A stretch of DNA of 64,000 nt, from NCBI RefSeq assembly GCF_002234595.1, contig NZ_NMUL01000021.1, positions 186,001 through 250,000 of the forward strand, in the 5' to 3' direction. Positions 32,403 through 41,045 of the stretch are shown here, piece by piece. Position 1 is the stretch's first letter. Each line of letters begins with the position of its first letter. Source of the stretch: Amycolatopsis vastitatis. Its GTDB lineage: Bacteria > Actinomycetota > Actinomycetes > Mycobacteriales > Pseudonocardiaceae. Under the pieces are notes generated by a model. The model was not told where the DNA came from and did no database searches. It worked only from the letters and a program-made list of their open reading frames with translations. Both the position numbers and the translations under genes were made by a program.

Positions 32403-34028
32403 ATGCCCGCTCGAACTCGCCAACGGGTCCTGCACCTGCTCGCCGCGACAGCCGCAGCGCTCTCGTTGTCCGTCGCCGCGCCCGTAGCGGACGCAGCGCC
32501 CGGCAGCCCGGCGGTCACGCCTCCCCTTGGCTGGAACAGCTGGAACAGCTTCGGCTGCAACGTCAGCGAGGCCACCGTCCACCAGGCGGCCGACGCGATG
32601 GTCTCCTCCGGCATGCGGGACGCGGGCTACCAGTACGTCGTGGTCGACGACTGCTGGTTCGACCCGCAACGCGACGCCCAAGGCAACCTGCGGGGCAGCG
32701 CGTCGAAGTTCCCCAGCGGCATGAAGGCCCTCGGCGACTACATCCACGCCCGCGGCCTGAAGTTCGGCATCTACCAGGTCCCGACCGACCGCACCTGCGC
32801 CCAGCGCACCGGCACCTACCCCGGCTCCACCGGCAGCCAGGGCCATGAAACCCAGGACGCCCGCACGTTCGCCTCCTGGGGCGTGGACTACCTCAAGTAC
32901 GACTGGTGCTCCCCCGCCGGCACCCGCGACGAGCAGGTGACGCGGTTCGGCCTCATGCGCGACGCGCTGCGCGCCACCGGCCGTGCGATCGTCTACAGCA
33001 TCAACCCCAACAGCTACCACGCCATCACCGGCGACAAGTACGACTGGGGCCAGGTCGCCGACCTGTGGCGCACCACCGAGGACCTGCTCGACATCTGGCA
33101 GAACGGCAACACCAACAGCTACCCGATGGGCGTCGGCAACGTCCTCGACGTCACCGCCCCGCTGGCCGCGCAGGCCGGACCGGGCCACTGGAACGACCCG
33201 GACATGCTCGTGGTCGGCCGGCCCGGCCTGTCCCTCACCGAATCCCGCACCCACTTCACCCTTTGGGCGCTGATGGCCGCACCCCTGATGGCGGGCAACG
33301 ACATCCGCACCATGTCCGCCGACGTCAGCGCGATCCTCCGCAACCCGCGCCTGCTGGCCGTCGACCAGGACCGCCTCGGCGCCGGCGGACGCCGCGTCCG
33401 CGACGACGGCGACGGCGAGATCTTCGCCAAGCCCCTCTCCGACGGGTCGGTCGCGGTCGGGCTGCTCAACCGCGGCGGCGGCACCGCGACGGTCAGCACC
33501 ACCGCCGCACAGGCCGGGCTGTCCGGCAGCTCCTTCACCCTCACCGACCTGTGGACCGGCGGGACCGCCACCACCAGCGGCGCGATCAGCACGAGCGTGC
33601 CGGCGCACGGCATCGCCGCCTACCGCGTGTCCGGCGGTTCCCCGCAGGCCGCCACGACGTCGCGCTTCCGGGACACGGGCTCGGGCCGGTGCCTCGACGT
33701 CGACAACGCCTCCACCGCCTCCGGCGCGGGCACGTTGATCTGGGACTGCCAGACCGCCGCCAACCAGCTGTGGACCAGCTGGGCGAACGGCGAAATCCGC
33801 GTCTTCGGCGACAAGTGCCTCGACGGCTCCGCCAGTGGTGCCCAGGTGCTCAGCCGGTCGTGCACCGGCCAGGACAACCAGAAGTGGACCGTCGGCCAGG
33901 ACGGCTCGATCCGCAAAACCCGCTCCGGGCTCTGTCTCGACGTCGAACGCGCCGGCACCGCCAACGGGGCGCACGTCATCCTCTGGACCTGCAATGGCCA
34001 GCCCAACCAGAAGTGGACCCGCGCCTGA
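32403..34028 (+). CDS. Secreted GH27 alpha-galactosidase/beta-L-arabinopyranosidase with CBM13
   Basis: 541 residues from the ATG at 32403, preceded by AAGAGG. Signal peptide 1-32. The GH27 barrel starts at PPLGWNSWNSFGC; the nucleophile is D167 (YLKYDWC) and the acid/base D265 (HWNDPDM). A C-terminal beta-sandwich (about 325-415) is followed by CBM13 repeats (420-541; LIWDCQTAANQLW, ILWTCNGQPNQKW). GH27 contains both alpha-galactosidases and beta-L-arabinopyranosidases, and the family motif alone does not separate them. It has its own promoter with a LacI-type palindrome. Confidence 0.92.
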   Translation: MPARTRQRVLHLLAATAAALSLSVAAPVADAAPGSPAVTPPLGWNSWNSFGCNVSEATVHQAADAMVSSGMRDAGYQYVVVDDCWFDPQRDAQGNLRGSASKFPSGMKALGDYIHARGLKFGIYQVPTDRTCAQRTGTYPGSTGSQGHETQDARTFASWGVDYLKYDWCSPAGTRDEQVTRFGLMRDALRATGRAIVYSINPNSYHAITGDKYDWGQVADLWRTTEDLLDIWQNGNTNSYPMGVGNVLDVTAPLAAQAGPGHWNDPDMLVVGRPGLSLTESRTHFTLWALMAAPLMAGNDIRTMSADVSAILRNPRLLAVDQDRLGAGGRRVRDDGDGEIFAKPLSDGSVAVGLLNRGGGTATVSTTAAQAGLSGSSFTLTDLWTGGTATTSGAISTSVPAHGIAAYRVSGGSPQAATTSRFRDTGSGRCLDVDNASTASGAGTLIWDCQTAANQLWTSWANGEIRVFGDKCLDGSASGAQVLSRSCTGQDNQKWTVGQDGSIRKTRSGLCLDVERAGTANGAHVILWTCNGQPNQKWTRA

Positions 34029-34047
34029 ACCGAGGAGTTTCGGCGGG

Positions 34048-34058
34048 CGAAAGTTTCG
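34048..34058. promoter_or_regulatory. Xylanase-type operator before the esterase/GH10/GH43 genes
   Basis: CGAAA-G-TTTCG, 125 bp before the SGNH-CBM2 start. It has the same half-sites as the element at 19147 (centre G instead of C). It may control the downstream SGNH, xylanase and GH43 genes as one group. Confidence 0.65.
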
Positions 34059-34183
34059 AAAGGCGGAAGAAATGTAACTTACCCGGATTCTCCTCGTGCG
34101 CGCCGATACCCGGATACGCTGTTCAACCGAGCGGAATACAGCGCGGAATGGAATACCCGCCCCGCGGTACGAAGGATTCCCCG

Positions 34184-35188
34184 ATGAAACTCGCGAAGAT
34201 CATCGCCGGTGTGCTGGCGGCCTGCGCCGCCCTGATCGTCGTGCCCGGGGCCGCGGACGGCGCCGCCGCGGTGCCGATCATGCCGCTGGGGGATTCGATC
34301 ACCCAGGGCGGGTCGATCGGCGGCTACCGGCTCGACCTCGGCGCGAAACTGCGGGCCGACGGCCACGCGATCGACTTCGTCGGGTCGCTGGCCGACGGAC
34401 CGGCGAGCATGCCCGACCGCGACCACGAAGGCCACCCGGGCTGGACCATCGCCCAGATCGACGGATCCGTCTCCGGCTGGCTGAACACCTACCACCCCCA
34501 CACGATCCTGCTGCACATCGGCACCAACGACATGTACGGCAGCGACCCGGCCGGCGCGCCTCGGCGGCTGTCGGCGCTGGTCGACAAGATCACGAACCAG
34601 GCCCCGGACACCGAGCTCTTCGTGGCCACCATCATCCCGATCCGGTTCGCCGACCAGGCCGTGCGCACCTTCAACGCGGCGATCGCCCCCGACATGCGGG
34701 CCAAGGCCGCGGCCGGCAAGCGCGTGCACCTGGTCGACATGTACCCCTCCGTCGCGATCGCGGACCTGCCCGACGGCATCCACCCCAACGCGGCCGGCTA
34801 CAGCAAGATGGCCACCACCTGGTACAACGCGCTCAAGGCGGTGCCGGGCAGCATCGGCGGCGACCCGCAGCCGCCGGGAGATGACGGCGCCTGCACCGCG
34901 ACGCCGCGGGTCGTGGGCACCCCCTGGAACGGCGGGTTCCAGGGCGAGGTGACCGTCGCCAACAGCGGCACCGCCGCCCTCGACGGCTGGACCGTGCGGT
35001 TCACCCTGCCCAGCGGCCAGACCGTCAGCCAGATCTGGGGCGGCACGGCGACCGGCACCAGTTCGGTGACCGTCGAGAACGCCGCCTACAACGGCGCGCT
35101 CGGCGCCGGCGCGGTCACGACCTTCGGCTTCCTCGTGTCCGGTCCGGGCACGGCGAGTCTCGGCGCGGCCACGTGCACCAGCCCGTGA
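34184..35188 (+). CDS. Secreted SGNH/GDSL esterase with CBM2
   Basis: 334 residues from the ATG at 34184 with GAAGGA before it. Signal peptide 1-27. SGNH boxes IMPLGDSITQGG, GTND and LPDGIHPNAAGYSKMA. After a short linker (GGDPQPPGDDG) residues 233-334 form a CBM2 domain (WNGGFQGEVTVANSGTAALDGWTVRF...), which binds cellulose or xylan. It is closely related in catalytic part to the CBM13 protein at 30273 but has a different binding module. The likely role is deacetylating xylan ahead of the GH10 xylanase, whose gene follows after 37 bp. Confidence 0.88.
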   Translation: MKLAKIIAGVLAACAALIVVPGAADGAAAVPIMPLGDSITQGGSIGGYRLDLGAKLRADGHAIDFVGSLADGPASMPDRDHEGHPGWTIAQIDGSVSGWLNTYHPHTILLHIGTNDMYGSDPAGAPRRLSALVDKITNQAPDTELFVATIIPIRFADQAVRTFNAAIAPDMRAKAAAGKRVHLVDMYPSVAIADLPDGIHPNAAGYSKMATTWYNALKAVPGSIGGDPQPPGDDGACTATPRVVGTPWNGGFQGEVTVANSGTAALDGWTVRFTLPSGQTVSQIWGGTATGTSSVTVENAAYNGALGAGAVTTFGFLVSGPGTASLGAATCTSP

Positions 35189-35225
35189 CAGCGCACCCCG
35201 TGTACCCACGAATGAAGGTGTGAAG

Positions 35226-36623
35226 ATGACAATGACAAAGCGGTCACTGTCCCGGGCCGCCCTCGCTTCGGCGTTCCTGGCGACCTCGGTCGGTGTTTCC
35301 CTCGTGCTCGCCACGTCCGCCGACGGCGCGGCCTCGACGCTCGGCGCGGCGGCGGCCCAGAGCGGGCGGTACTTCGGCACCGCCGTCTCGGCCGGGAAGC
35401 TCGGCGACTCGACCTACGTGAACATCCTGAACCGGGAGTTCAGCATGGTCACGCCGGAAAACGAGATGAAGTGGGACGCCACCGAGCCCAACCGGGGGCA
35501 GTTCAACTACAGCGGCGGCGACCGGATCCTCAACCAGGCGGTGAGCAACGGCAAGCGGGTGCGCGGGCACGCGCTGCTGTGGTACCAGCAGGAACCGGGC
35601 TGGGCGCAGCGCATGGAAGGCTCCGATCTGCGCCAGGCCATGATGAACCACGTCACCCAGGTCGCCACCCACTACAAGGGCAAGATCTACGCCTGGGACG
35701 TCGTGAACGAGGCGTTCGCCGACGGCGGCAGCGGCGGCCGTCGCGACTCCAACCTCCAGCGCACCGGCAACGACTGGATCGAAGCCGCCTTCCGCGCCGC
35801 GCGGGCCGCCGACCCGGGCGCGAAGCTCTGCTACAACGACTACAACACCGACGGCGTCAACGCCAAGAGCACCGGCATCTACAACATGGTGCGCGACTTC
35901 AAGTCCCGCGGCGTCCCGATCGACTGCGTCGGCTTCCAGTCCCACCTCTCCGGCAACCCGCCCGGTGACTACCAGGCCAACCTCCAGCGGTTCGCCGACC
36001 TCGGCGTCGAGGTCCAGATCACCGAGCTGGACATCGCCGGCTCCAACCAGGCGAACGCCTACGGCACCGTGACCCGGGCCTGCCTGGCCGTCGCCCGCTG
36101 CGCCGGCATCACCACCTGGGGCATCCGCGACACCGATTCCTGGCGCTCCGGCGAAAACCCGCTCCTGTTCGACGGCAACGGGAACAAGAAGGCCGCGTAC
36201 AACACCGTCCTCGACGCCCTGAACTCCGCACCGCCGACCACTCCCACCACGCCGACGACCCCGACGACCCCGACCACGCCGACGACTCCGACCACGCCCA
36301 CCACCCCGACCACGCCCACGACGCCGAACCCGGGCGGCTGCACCGCCTCGGTCTCGCTGAACTCGTGGAACGGCGGTTTCGTGGCCACTGTGAAGGTCAC
36401 CGCCGGAGGCAGCGGCCTCGACGGCTGGACGGTGACGACGCCCCTGCCCGGCGGCGCGGCCGTGACCAACGGCTGGAGCGCCACCAACAGCGGCACCTCC
36501 GGCACGGTCACCTGGTCGAACGTCTCCTACAACGGCACCGTCGCGGCCGGGCAGTCGACCGAGTTCGGCTTCCAGGGCACCGGCAGCGCCGAAGGCCTCA
36601 CGGCGTCCTGCGCGGCTCGCTGA
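35226..36623 (+). CDS. Secreted GH10 endo-beta-1,4-xylanase with CBM2
   Basis: 465 residues; the ATG at 35226 is chosen for AAGG seven bases before it (GTG at 35220 and ATG at 35232 are alternatives). Signal peptide to about residue 36. GH10 barrel 37-335 with acid/base E162 (WDVVNEAF) and nucleophile E267 (VQITELDIAG). A linker of ten T-T-P units joins a CBM2 domain (about 370-465). It cleaves the xylan backbone outside the cell. The gene lies between the SGNH esterase and the GH43 enzyme with short gaps, probably as one transcript under the CGAAAGTTTCG site. Confidence 0.95.
   Translation: MTMTKRSLSRAALASAFLATSVGVSLVLATSADGAASTLGAAAAQSGRYFGTAVSAGKLGDSTYVNILNREFSMVTPENEMKWDATEPNRGQFNYSGGDRILNQAVSNGKRVRGHALLWYQQEPGWAQRMEGSDLRQAMMNHVTQVATHYKGKIYAWDVVNEAFADGGSGGRRDSNLQRTGNDWIEAAFRAARAADPGAKLCYNDYNTDGVNAKSTGIYNMVRDFKSRGVPIDCVGFQSHLSGNPPGDYQANLQRFADLGVEVQITELDIAGSNQANAYGTVTRACLAVARCAGITTWGIRDTDSWRSGENPLLFDGNGNKKAAYNTVLDALNSAPPTTPTTPTTPTTPTTPTTPTTPTTPTTPTTPNPGGCTASVSLNSWNGGFVATVKVTAGGSGLDGWTVTTPLPGGAAVTNGWSATNSGTSGTVTWSNVSYNGTVAAGQSTEFGFQGTGSAEGLTASCAAR
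36237..36326 (+). repeat. Ten-unit Thr-Thr-Pro linker repeat
   Basis: Ten 9-bp units encode TTP. The synonymous codons vary irregularly (ACC/ACG/ACT, CCG/CCC), so the protein repeat is strict while the DNA repeat is degenerate. This is the usual flexible linker between xylanase and CBM2. Confidence 0.85.
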
Positions 36624-36654
36624 TCCCTGCTCCCCCACCACGAACGGAGACCCC

Positions 36655-38016
36655 ATGCGACGCCGAGGGCGCCTGCTCGCCTTGATGACCGGTGTGCTGT
36701 GCGCCCTCGGCGCCGTAGCCGGCATCGCGCACGCCGACAACCCCATCGTCCAGCACGTCTACACCGCCGACCCGGCCCCGCTGGTCCACAATGGACGCGT
36801 CTACCTCTACACCGGCCACGACGAAGACGGCTCGACCTACTTCACCATGAAGGACTGGCGGGTCTGGTCGTCCGCGGACATGGTCAACTGGACCGACCAC
36901 GGCTCGCCGATGAGCCTGTCGACGTTCAGCTGGGCCAAGCAGGACGCGTGGGCCGGGCAGGCCATCGAGCGCAACGGCAAGTTCTACTGGTACGTCCCGA
37001 TGGTGAACCGCTCGACCGGCCGCATGGCCATCGGGGTGGGCGTCGCCGACAGTCCCACCGGGCCGTTCCGCGACGCGCTCGGCCACCCCCTGGTGGAGAA
37101 CGGCGAGTTCGACCCCACGGTCTTCATCGACGACAACGGCCAGGCGTACCTGTACTGGGGCAACCCCAACCTGTGGTACGTCCGGCTCAACGCCGACATG
37201 ATCTCCTACTCCGGCGGCCCCACCCAGATCCCGCTCACCACCGCCGGGTTCGGCACGCGTCCCAACGGGGGCAACCGGCCCACGCTGTTCGAGGAAGGGC
37301 CGTGGGTCTACAAGCGCAACGGCCTGTACTACAACGTGTTCGCGGCCAAGTGCTGCTCGGAGTTCATCGCCTACTCCACCTCGACCGGCCCCACCGGGCC
37401 GTGGACCTACCGCGGCACGGTGATGCCCACGCAGGGCAGCAGCTTCACCAACCACCCGGGAATCGTGGACTACAAGGGAAGTTCGTACTTCTTCTACCAC
37501 AACGGCGCGCTGCCCGGCGGCGGCGGGTACACCCGCTCGGTGGCGGTGGAGAAGTTCGCCTACAACGCCGACGGCAGCATTCCCACCATCACTATGACGA
37601 CCGCCGGGCCACCGCCCGCCGACACGCTCGATCCGTTCGTCCGGCAGGAAGCGGAAACGATCAACGGGGAGTCGGGGATCGAGACGGAGCCGGCTTCCGA
37701 GGGCGGCATGAACATCGGGTGGATCGAGAACGGCGACTCCGTCAAGGTCCGCAACGTCGCCTTCGGTGCCGGTGCGAAGTCGTTCACCGCCCGCGTCGCC
37801 TCCGCGAGTTCCGGCGGCACGATCGAGGTGCGCCTGGGCAGCGCCACCGGCACCGTGGTGGGCCGTTGCACCGTCCCCGGTACCGGCGGCTGGCAGACGT
37901 GGACCTCGGTGTCCTGCCCGGTCAGCGGGGCGACGGGCACCCAGGACGTGGTCCTGCGGTTCACCGGCGGCAGCGGCTACCTCTTCAACGTGAACTGGTG
38001 GCAGTTCTCCGCCTGA
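36655..38016 (+). CDS. Secreted GH43 arabinofuranosidase/xylosidase with CBM6
   Basis: 453 residues. Signal peptide 1-27 (AHA). Five-bladed propeller with the three GH43 acids: D39 (YTADPAP), D153 (EFDPTVF) and E214 (LFEEGPW). Residues about 325-453 form a CBM6-like beta-sandwich (DPFVRQEAETINGESGIETEPASEGG at its start). This layout is common in arabinoxylan arabinofuranohydrolases. It lies 31 bp after the xylanase gene and is the last gene of the island. Confidence 0.9.
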   Translation: MRRRGRLLALMTGVLCALGAVAGIAHADNPIVQHVYTADPAPLVHNGRVYLYTGHDEDGSTYFTMKDWRVWSSADMVNWTDHGSPMSLSTFSWAKQDAWAGQAIERNGKFYWYVPMVNRSTGRMAIGVGVADSPTGPFRDALGHPLVENGEFDPTVFIDDNGQAYLYWGNPNLWYVRLNADMISYSGGPTQIPLTTAGFGTRPNGGNRPTLFEEGPWVYKRNGLYYNVFAAKCCSEFIAYSTSTGPTGPWTYRGTVMPTQGSSFTNHPGIVDYKGSSYFFYHNGALPGGGGYTRSVAVEKFAYNADGSIPTITMTTAGPPPADTLDPFVRQEAETINGESGIETEPASEGGMNIGWIENGDSVKVRNVAFGAGAKSFTARVASASSGGTIEVRLGSATGTVVGRCTVPGTGGWQTWTSVSCPVSGATGTQDVVLRFTGGSGYLFNVNWWQFSA

Positions 38017-38029
38017 CCGCTTCGCCGGG

Positions 38030-38842
38030 TCACCCGTCGAGGACGCGGCGGGTGACCAGCTCCGGATCCTGCAGCGACAGGGCGTGGGTGGCGTGCCGCA
38101 CGACCTCGACGTCCACGAGCGGGTTGAGCGGCCCGATCCGGGCCGCCACCTCCCGGGCGCGGTGGATGACGCTGCGCTCGGCGAGCACGATCCGCGTCGG
38201 CGCGGCGATCGCGCGCAGCTCGTCATCGGTGAACACGTGCTGCGGCGGGTGGTGCGCGCGGTACCGGAGGCCGCCGAACAGCAGCGGCCGCAGCACGCGC
38301 CGGACGTCTCCCGCGGCGCGGGGACGCAGCCAGCGGAGCATTTCACCGAGGCTCCACAGGAGGAAGCCGGACCCGATGATCGCGAACCCGGCGGGTTCGA
38401 TCGCGGTCACCCCGGCGACGCGCGCGGGCGCCCGGATGGCGAGGTTGAGCGCGAGCCAGCCGCCGCGCGAGACGCCGGCGAAGCGGGCCTGGTCGTGGCC
38501 GAGGCCGTCGAGCACGTCGGTGAGCCACCACGCGCAGTCGTCGTTGGTCACCACGGGCGCGGTTTGCCGCGAGCGACCGGGCTCGCCGATCGTGTCGACG
38601 GCGTGGACGCGGAAACGCCCGGCGAGCTCCGCGACGTGCGGGTACCAGGACAGCGAGGTCCCCATGATGCCCGGCAGGAGCACGAGTGGCGGCCCGGATT
38701 CACCGCTGACGCGCACCCGGGTCGGGCCGAAGCGGGTCCGGACGTCGAGGTCCCGGACCGGCACCGGCCAGAGGCGGGCGACTTCGTCGTAGGCGGCCAG
38801 ATAGCGGGTTTCGGCCTGTTCGCCGGTGAAAGCACCGATCAT
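38030..38842 (-). CDS. Alpha/beta hydrolase
   Basis: 270 residues from the ATG at 38842, which has GGAGGGACG before it; a longer frame lacks this. The oxyanion region LLPGIMGTSLSWYPHV, the nucleophile S in FAGVSRGGWLALNLA and the late histidine in VVRHATHALSLQDPE are all visible. The substrate is unknown. It is divergent from the TetR gene at 38908, and a 12-bp palindrome lies between them, making this a simple repressor/enzyme pair. Confidence 0.87.
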   Translation of the reverse strand: MIGAFTGEQAETRYLAAYDEVARLWPVPVRDLDVRTRFGPTRVRVSGESGPPLVLLPGIMGTSLSWYPHVAELAGRFRVHAVDTIGEPGRSRQTAPVVTNDDCAWWLTDVLDGLGHDQARFAGVSRGGWLALNLAIRAPARVAGVTAIEPAGFAIIGSGFLLWSLGEMLRWLRPRAAGDVRRVLRPLLFGGLRYRAHHPPQHVFTDDELRAIAAPTRIVLAERSVIHRAREVAARIGPLNPLVDVEVVRHATHALSLQDPELVTRRVLDG

Positions 38843-38863
38843 CGTCCCTCCCCAGGTTTGATG

Positions 38864-38875
38864 GTGCACTTGCAC
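38864..38875. promoter_or_regulatory. Candidate TetR operator between hydrolase and TetR genes
   Basis: GTGCA-CT-TGCAC, perfect over 12 bp and extendable by a partly matched base pair on each side. It is followed at once by a -10-like TATAAC reading toward the TetR gene. Confidence 0.6.
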
Positions 38876-38907
38876 TATAACACTGCGTGGCGGTTTAGAG
38901 TGGCCAC

Positions 38908-39507
38908 GTGCCGAAACGCGTGGACCACCAGCAGCGCAGACGGGAGATCGCCGAAGCCCTGTTCCGCATCGCGGCGCGCCGGGGCCTGCAAGGGGTCACG
39001 CTGCGTGCGGTGGCCGCGGAGGCGGGCATCTCGATGAACCTCGTCCAGTACTACTTCCCGGCCAAGGACGACATGCTCCGCTTCGGGTGGCAACGGATCG
39101 TGGAACTGAGTGCCGAGCGGGCGGCGGGCGGGATCGCCCGGGCGCTGGAGACCGGCGACGAGCGGGCGGTGGTCCGGGCGTACCTGGCCGGGGTCCTGCC
39201 GTCGGACGAGCGCGGCCGCATGCTCTGCGCCGTGCAGATCGCGTACTTCGCGGTGGACGTGACCCGCGGGGAGCAGAACCAGGAGCAGGAACCGTTGCTG
39301 CCGCACCTGGTCCGCGGAGTGGCGGAGCAGATCCGGGCGGCGCAGGCGCGGCGACGGGCGTCGCCGGACCTCGACGCCCAGTGCGAGGCCGACGCGCTCG
39401 CGACGATGGCCGCCGGCCTCGTTTCGGGAGTCATGATCGGGGCCTACACGCAGGCACAGGCCGAGCGGCTCGTGGACTACCGGCTGGACCGGCTGTTCCC
39501 GTCCTGA
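38908..39507 (+). CDS. TetR-family regulator
   Basis: 199 residues from a GTG at 38908. Helix-turn-helix at residues 8-52 (IAEALFRIAARRGLQGVTLRAVAAEAGISMNLVQYYFPAKDDML). The C-terminal part belongs to the BetI-like group (TetR_C). It probably represses the divergent alpha/beta hydrolase and itself. The next TetR gene begins 40 bp downstream with its own operator, so this is a separate unit. Confidence 0.87.
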   Translation: MPKRVDHQQRRREIAEALFRIAARRGLQGVTLRAVAAEAGISMNLVQYYFPAKDDMLRFGWQRIVELSAERAAGGIARALETGDERAVVRAYLAGVLPSDERGRMLCAVQIAYFAVDVTRGEQNQEQEPLLPHLVRGVAEQIRAAQARRRASPDLDAQCEADALATMAAGLVSGVMIGAYTQAQAERLVDYRLDRLFPS

Positions 39508-39515
39508 ACACGTTG

Positions 39516-39533
39516 ACAGTCAGATCTGACTGT
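39516..39533. promoter_or_regulatory. 18-bp perfect TetR operator
   Basis: ACAGTCAGA-TCTGACTGT is perfectly palindromic. It overlaps a TTGACA -35-like hexamer (39513-39518) and ends 14 bp before the ATG of the TetR gene, pointing to tight autorepression of the TetR/crotonase/ligase operon. Confidence 0.82.
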
Positions 39534-39547
39534 GAAACTCTCCCGGC

Positions 39548-40177
39548 ATGACATCCCCCGGACTTCGGGTCGCGCAGCGGGAAGCCACGCGGCAGCGGAT
39601 CGTGCAGGTCGCGGTGGGACTGCTGATCGACCGCGGGCTGGCCGCGACCACGACCGCGGAAGTCCAGCGGGCAGGCGGGTTCAGCCGCGGCGCGCTGCTG
39701 CACCACTTCCCGACCCGGGAGGCGATGCTGGGCGCGACGATCCGCGAGCTGATGGAACGCAACGAGGCAGCCGTGCGGGAGGCCGAGGCCGGCGTGCCCG
39801 CGGGCCTCGATCGGGTGACGAGAGCCGTCCGGGTGCTCGGCGCCTCCATGGTGCGGCCGGCGTTCGTCGCCGAGCTGGAACTGTGGGCCGCCGCCCGCAC
39901 CGATGACGCGCTGCGGGAAGTGCTGCGCCACGAGGAAAAGCGGGCCCGCCGCGACTTGTACCGCGTGGTCGGCGAAGTGTTCGGCACGGATCTGGCCGCG
40001 AGCGAACGGTATCCGATGGTGGCGTCGATGACCGTGCAGTTCCTGCGCGGGCTGGCGATCTCCGATGTGCTGCGCGGCGAGCGGACCGGGACCGAACGGC
40101 TGCTCGAGGACTGGGCGGCCGTCACGCGGGCGATCCTGGCCGGCCGGCCGCTGGACGGAGACGGGAGCCACGAATGA
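39548..40177 (+). CDS. TetR-family regulator of the crotonase/ligase operon
   Basis: 209 residues. Helix-turn-helix at residues 15-60 (VAVGLLIDRGLAATTTAEVQRAGGFSRGALLHHFPTREAML). The stop overlaps the start of the crotonase gene (ATGA), so the repressor is first in the operon it controls. The ligand is probably an acyl-CoA or the free acid handled by the two enzymes; this is inference from gene order. Confidence 0.88.
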   Translation: MTSPGLRVAQREATRQRIVQVAVGLLIDRGLAATTTAEVQRAGGFSRGALLHHFPTREAMLGATIRELMERNEAAVREAEAGVPAGLDRVTRAVRVLGASMVRPAFVAELELWAAARTDDALREVLRHEEKRARRDLYRVVGEVFGTDLAASERYPMVASMTVQFLRGLAISDVLRGERTGTERLLEDWAAVTRAILAGRPLDGDGSHE

Positions 40178-41040
40178 GTGATCTCATCGGTTACGAAGTA
40201 CGCGACCGCAAGGCCTATCTCACCCTGAACCGGCCCGACCGGCTCAACGCGATCACCGCCGAGCTGGCCCGCCGGCTCAGGGACCTGGTCGAGGAGGCCA
40301 ACGAGGACGCGGAAGTCCGGGTGATCGTCCTGCAGGGCGCCGGACGGGCGTTCAGCGCGGGCTACGACCTCAAGCAGTACGCCGAGCAGGGCGACCTGAC
40401 GCAACCGCCGGAGTGGGATCCGATCAAGGACTACCAGGGCATGAAGCGCAACACCGACGCCTTCTTCAGCCTCTGGCGCTCGCTGAAACCGACCATCGCC
40501 AAGGTGCACGGGTACGCGGTCGCCGGCGGCAGCGACATCGCGTTGTCCTGCGATCTGGTGGTGATGGCCGAAGACGCGCGGATCGGCTACATGCCGGCCC
40601 GGGTGTGGGGGTGCCCGACCACGGCGATGTGGGTCTACCGGCTCGGCGCCGAGCGGGCCAAGCGCATGCTGCTGACCGGCGACACGATCGACGGCGCCAC
40701 CGCCGCCGCGTGGGGGCTGGTGGTCGAGGCGGTGCCCGCCGCCGAGCTCGACCGGGCCGTGGAGGCGTTGGCCGACCGCATCGCCGGGGTGCCGGTCAAC
40801 CAGCTGGTCATGCAGAAACTGATGATCAACCAGGCGTACGACAACATGGGCCTGCACGGCACCCAGATCCTGGCGACCCTGTTCGACGGCATCACCCGCC
40901 ACTCCCCCGAGGGCCGCTGGTTCCAGGAATTCGCCGCCGAGCACGGGTTTCCGGCCGCCGTGCGCTGGCGGGACTCCGGACGGCCGATCCCCGACGGCGG
41001 CGGCCCGGTCCCCACCGCGGCCGAACTCGGCGAGGAGTGA
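40174..41040 (+). CDS. Crotonase-superfamily protein with altered catalytic acids
   Basis: 288 residues with the enoyl-CoA hydratase/isomerase fold: LNRPDRLNAITAEL at the start, the oxyanion-hole motif FSAGYDLKQY and VAGGSDIALSCDLVVMAED. At the two positions that are Glu144 and Glu164 in rat hydratase this protein has Asp (GGSDIAL) and Ala (YMPARVWG). It may therefore not be a standard hydratase but another crotonase activity. It is translationally coupled to the TetR gene and followed after 5 bp by an acyl-CoA ligase gene, together suggesting a short acid-degradation or modification route. Confidence 0.85.
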   Translation: MSDLIGYEVRDRKAYLTLNRPDRLNAITAELARRLRDLVEEANEDAEVRVIVLQGAGRAFSAGYDLKQYAEQGDLTQPPEWDPIKDYQGMKRNTDAFFSLWRSLKPTIAKVHGYAVAGGSDIALSCDLVVMAEDARIGYMPARVWGCPTTAMWVYRLGAERAKRMLLTGDTIDGATAAAWGLVVEAVPAAELDRAVEALADRIAGVPVNQLVMQKLMINQAYDNMGLHGTQILATLFDGITRHSPEGRWFQEFAAEHGFPAAVRWRDSGRPIPDGGGPVPTAAELGEE

Positions 41041-41045
41041 CCGCG

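Noticed and set aside
36237..36326. Short tandem repeat that could be mistaken for a CRISPR-like or regulatory repeat
   Set aside because: It encodes the Thr-Thr-Pro linker in frame, with degenerate units and no spacers.
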